From NCBI RefSeq assembly GCF_007655135.1, contig NC_045134.1, positions 8,080,982 through 8,144,981 of the forward strand: a stretch of DNA of 64,000 bases, given 5' to 3'. Positions within the stretch are counted from its first letter, which is position 1. Each line of letters begins with the position of its first letter. The notes beneath the pieces were generated by a model, which did no database searches, was not told the DNA's origin, and saw only the letters and a list, made by a program, of their open reading frames with translations. The stretch is from Punica granatum (taxonomy: Eukaryota; Streptophyta; Magnoliopsida; Myrtales; Lythraceae). Below are positions 61,199 through 64,000 of this stretch, piece after piece. The translations under genes and the position numbers were made by a program.

Positions 61199-63927
61199 AT
61201 GCCTCCTTCCGAAATGACGCTGCTCAAAAAGGAGCTCTTGTACTTGATCCTACAGTTTCTTAATGAAGAAGGCTACAATGCGACAGCTCGATTGTATGTA
61301 TTTTCCTGCTTAATATAGATCTCCTGTCTAATTAACCTCGGAAGGCCTGTGTCTCTCTCTTTTCTCACTAATTTGACCGTTTTGTTTTCAAGGCTTGAGC
61401 AAGAATCTGCATCTTACTTTTACATGGACTATTTTGAGGAGCTGGTGCTCGCCGGGAAATGGGAGGTGGCTGAGATGTATCTCAGCGCCTTCACAAAGTA
61501 TGACGACAATAGGTACTCAACAAAGATTTATTTCGAGATGAGGAAGCAGAATTTCCTTGAGGCACTGGATGAGTAAGAAGCTTATAATCCTGAAATCTCT
61601 ATTTGTACTGGTAATAGGTGGTAGCAATCTAATATGACATCTTTCGACATTTTATTATACAGGAACAATCGTCACAAGGCATTGGATATCCTCATGAGGG
61701 ACCTGAAAGTTTTTGCAGCGTATGATGATGGCTTGTTCAAAGAAATGACCCAACTTCTAAGTATCTGCAACATCAGGTACTAAACTATTATGTGCAAATT
61801 GGGTTTTCATTCTTATCCTGGGGACAGACGAGATCTTGATGCATGTACTTGACAGGGAATACAAGTCGCTTTCGGCTTATAAAAATGCAGTGTCAGCAAG
61901 GGCGATTATGATGACCGAGTTACGGAAGATTATTGAAGCAAATCCCATTTTCTACGGAAAACTCAAGTTTCCTGCAATGAAACAGCAGAGGTTGAAGCGC
62001 CTTATAAACCAAGGGTAATTATTGATATGCAATCTGAACGTGGCCATTAATGCTACAAATTTTACCTTTCAACTTGCAGGTGAAGTAATGATTTTAGTTA
62101 TTTGTTTTTACAGCTTGAATTGGCAGCATAGTCAGTGTTTAAATCCTCGGCCAATCCCTGATATAAAGACTCTCTTTGAGGATCATATCTGCTCCCTTCC
62201 CGAAATTTCAACTTCTCAACCAGTTTATGATGTAAGTTTCCTTTGAAAAAGTAGTCTCTCATTTAAAGTGAAACATTTTCACGAGTCCATGATTTCCATG
62301 TCAGCCTTTGAAAGACAAAACTGTGGAAGCTCATTCCTTTGGGTGGCCGACTAGTGCATCTACTGTAACCCATTCGGTGGCCCCCAATGTGGCCATCAGT
62401 GTTCTCTCTTCTGAAGGAGGTAATCAACAATTTCCATCTTTGAACAATATTACCTTTGTATCTATTTGGGCTTTATTTGAGCTCCGCTGTAGAATGATCA
62501 TATTGACCCACCAATACTTCTCTCAGCAGGATGTGCACAAAATGGCACTGTTGTTGACAATGATACTGGGCCTACTGTGAAAGTAGACAAGGTGAATCGC
62601 TTTTTATTAATGTGAAGTATCTCATGATATATGAACCATCTCTTACTTTTTCCTATAAAAAAATTGTCTGCAGGTTCCAGGACAGGAATCACCTCTTAAT
62701 GAGCCTAACGACCTGCCTGAAACTGTTATAAGCACAGTTTACGTGGACTCTTTTCCAACAAGCGTTGATTTTCATCCAACCATGCAGTCTCTTCTTTTAG
62801 GTCAATATTACATAACTGGCAATATTATTTATGCATAAGTTCCATCTACGTATATTTATGTAGAATTGGCTATATTTCGCTAATTAATTGGGAAAGCTTT
62901 CTAGTTATTCTCTTCTTGGAGAGCCAAGAATATAAGGAAATTCTTTCACGATGAAAAAAACTTCGGGATTGGAAATTAAGACTTGTTGAGTCTCAGCAAT
63001 CCAGTACTTTTTTTCCTTTGTTCTGGGAGAAGGGAGACAAATGGCAAACTGGACGATTTTTGCAAGTTCACCAGAAGAAACAGAGCCTTAAGTATTCTAC
63101 ATAGACTTATGAATTGCATAATGTTCATTGTCAGTTGGAACGGAGGTTGGAGACATCAGCCTTTGGGAAGTTTTTTCAGGCGATAAAATATGGTCAGGAA
63201 GCTTCAAGGTTTGGGACGTCTCTACGTGTTCAATGGCATTCAAGGTTCGTACAAGTTGAATCGAGTTTATCTCAGAAACAGTATTCTGTTACTGACATGG
63301 ATACTGAGTTTTCTTGTGTTTCTTCAGAGAGCCATGTTCAAGGATCCGAAAGTCTCCATTATTCGAGTAACTTGGAGCCCTGATGGTGATTTATTTGGTA
63401 AATATCAAGTTTAGTTTCAGTCTTTGCATTTCTTATGGACACCCACTCCTAACGACAATTTAATGTCTTTATAAGGGGCTGCCTATTCGAAAAACCTGGT
63501 CCAGTTGTATTCTTATCTTTCGGACGGTGATGTTAAACAACACTTGGAGGTAGAGAATTACTGATTATACTTCTTGTTTTTCTCTTTTGTTCTGTACCTG
63601 ATAAGGAAACTTTTTTCCTGAATTTTCACGAAACATTCTTTTATCATCTAGATCGATGCTCATGATGGTGCTGTGACCGATCTAGCATTCTCGGAACCGG
63701 AACAGCAACTACTAGTAATAACCGGTGGTGTTGACAAGATAGTCAAGGTATGCAGATCAAAATTTAGATATATCAGTACATAAATCACTGTTTAGGCCTA
63801 ATGCAAGAAGTTTTAATATTTGCTCGTGTAGGTTTGGGATGCAATGACCGGGGCCAAGAAGTTCTCTTTTGAAGGTCATAATGCTACCATTTGCTCCATC
63901 TGCCCACATTCGAAGGATGGAGTCAAT
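61199..63927 (+). CDS. TOPLESS-related transcriptional corepressor, 5' part (473 codons seen)
   Basis: TPL/TPR corepressors are recruited by EAR motifs of Aux/IAA and other repressors and bring histone deacetylases to target genes in the nucleus. Thirteen coding exons in consistent phase: 61,199-61,293, 61,393-61,572, 61,663-61,776, 61,856-62,014, 62,114-62,231, 62,305-62,419, 62,527-62,591, 62,674-62,800, 63,135-63,244, 63,328-63,397, 63,476-63,549, 63,652-63,747 and 63,832-63,927. Residues 9-40 are LisH (LLKKELLYLILQFLNEEGY). CTLH follows (YFEELVLAGKWEVAEMYLSA), with family motifs KIYFEMRKQNFLEALD and LNWQHSQCLNPRPIPDIKTL. After a short linker come WD40 repeats (VGTEVGDISLWEV, RVTWSPDGDLFG, ITGGVDKIVKVWDAMTG). 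The gene runs off the window; full TPL proteins are about 1100-1130 aa. The sequence is clearly more diverged than canonical TPL. Confidence 0.93.
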
Positions 63928-64000
63928 GTAAGCGCAACTTTTTCCTTTCTAGACATTGTAGCCTAGATCTAATCTGGTCTTAAAATATTCCGTCAAACCC

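Noticed and set aside
62994..63111. In-frame-looking stretch that might be an extra TOPLESS exon
   Set aside because: The exons at 62,674-62,800 and 63,135-63,244 join directly in phase and match the family without a gap; the stretch ends in a stop and is intronic.

Overview
This window is nuclear DNA from a flowering plant, most likely a eudicot. The evidence is AT-rich DNA, short GT-AG introns, plant-specific families (GUS-type heparanase-like GH79, a TPD1-like secreted ligand, a TOPLESS-type corepressor, a BCS1-like AAA-ATPase), a Copia retrotransposon primed by initiator-Met tRNA, many MITE/foldback elements and a nuclear copy of plastid 23S rRNA. The species cannot be named from sequence alone. 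I saw no CRISPR array, tRNA gene or bacterial-type operon.

Region 1 (about 80-14,330, minus strand) is a tandem GH79 heparanase-like cluster. The distal copy (80-2893) keeps all nine exons but has a one-base frame break in the last. The middle copy (about 5960-6970) keeps only exons 7-9 and the edge of exon 6, fused directly to duplicated upstream sequence. The third copy (10,305-14,311) splices cleanly into 544 aa with both catalytic glutamates. The two spacers are themselves paralogous, so they date transposon insertions: a tandem-repeat foldback element (8793-9929) and a MITE (5557-5862) each have a matching empty site in the other spacer.

Region 2 (about 14.3-27.9 kb) is gene-poor. It holds a nested 1.1 kb foldback (18,897-20,000), two related MITEs in opposite orientation, a GC-rich island, a roughly 220 bp plastid 23S rRNA fragment (NUPT) and a second foldback element.

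Region 3 (27.9-38.7 kb) has a complete three-exon AAA-ATPase gene (475 aa), a tail-to-tail orphan terminal exon of a paralogue, and a full-length Copia element (31,178-36,511) with near-identical LTRs, an ACAGT target duplication and three reading-frame lesions. Beyond it lies an unrecognised ORF.

Region 4 (40.9-50.6 kb) contains PHF5A/SF3b14b (spliceosome SF3b subunit), a Pack-MULE-like element, a degenerate array of three 400 bp repeats, a two-exon TPD1-like secreted protein gene, and a three-exon gene for a very acidic, probably nuclear protein.

Region 5 (51-60.3 kb) is gene-poor with MITEs and hairpins. Region 6 (60.35 kb to the end) is the 5' part of a divergent TOPLESS-related corepressor: TATA box, noncoding first exon, then 13 coding exons in consistent phase covering LisH, CTLH and the first WD40 repeats. 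It runs off the window.

The genes share no pathway. The coherent story is local duplication and decay (heparanase, AAA-ATPase) combined with transposon insertions. No previously undescribed system is claimed; the strongest candidates for follow-up are the fusion pseudogene with its dated insertions, the 1.1 kb nested foldback and the Pack-MULE-like element.
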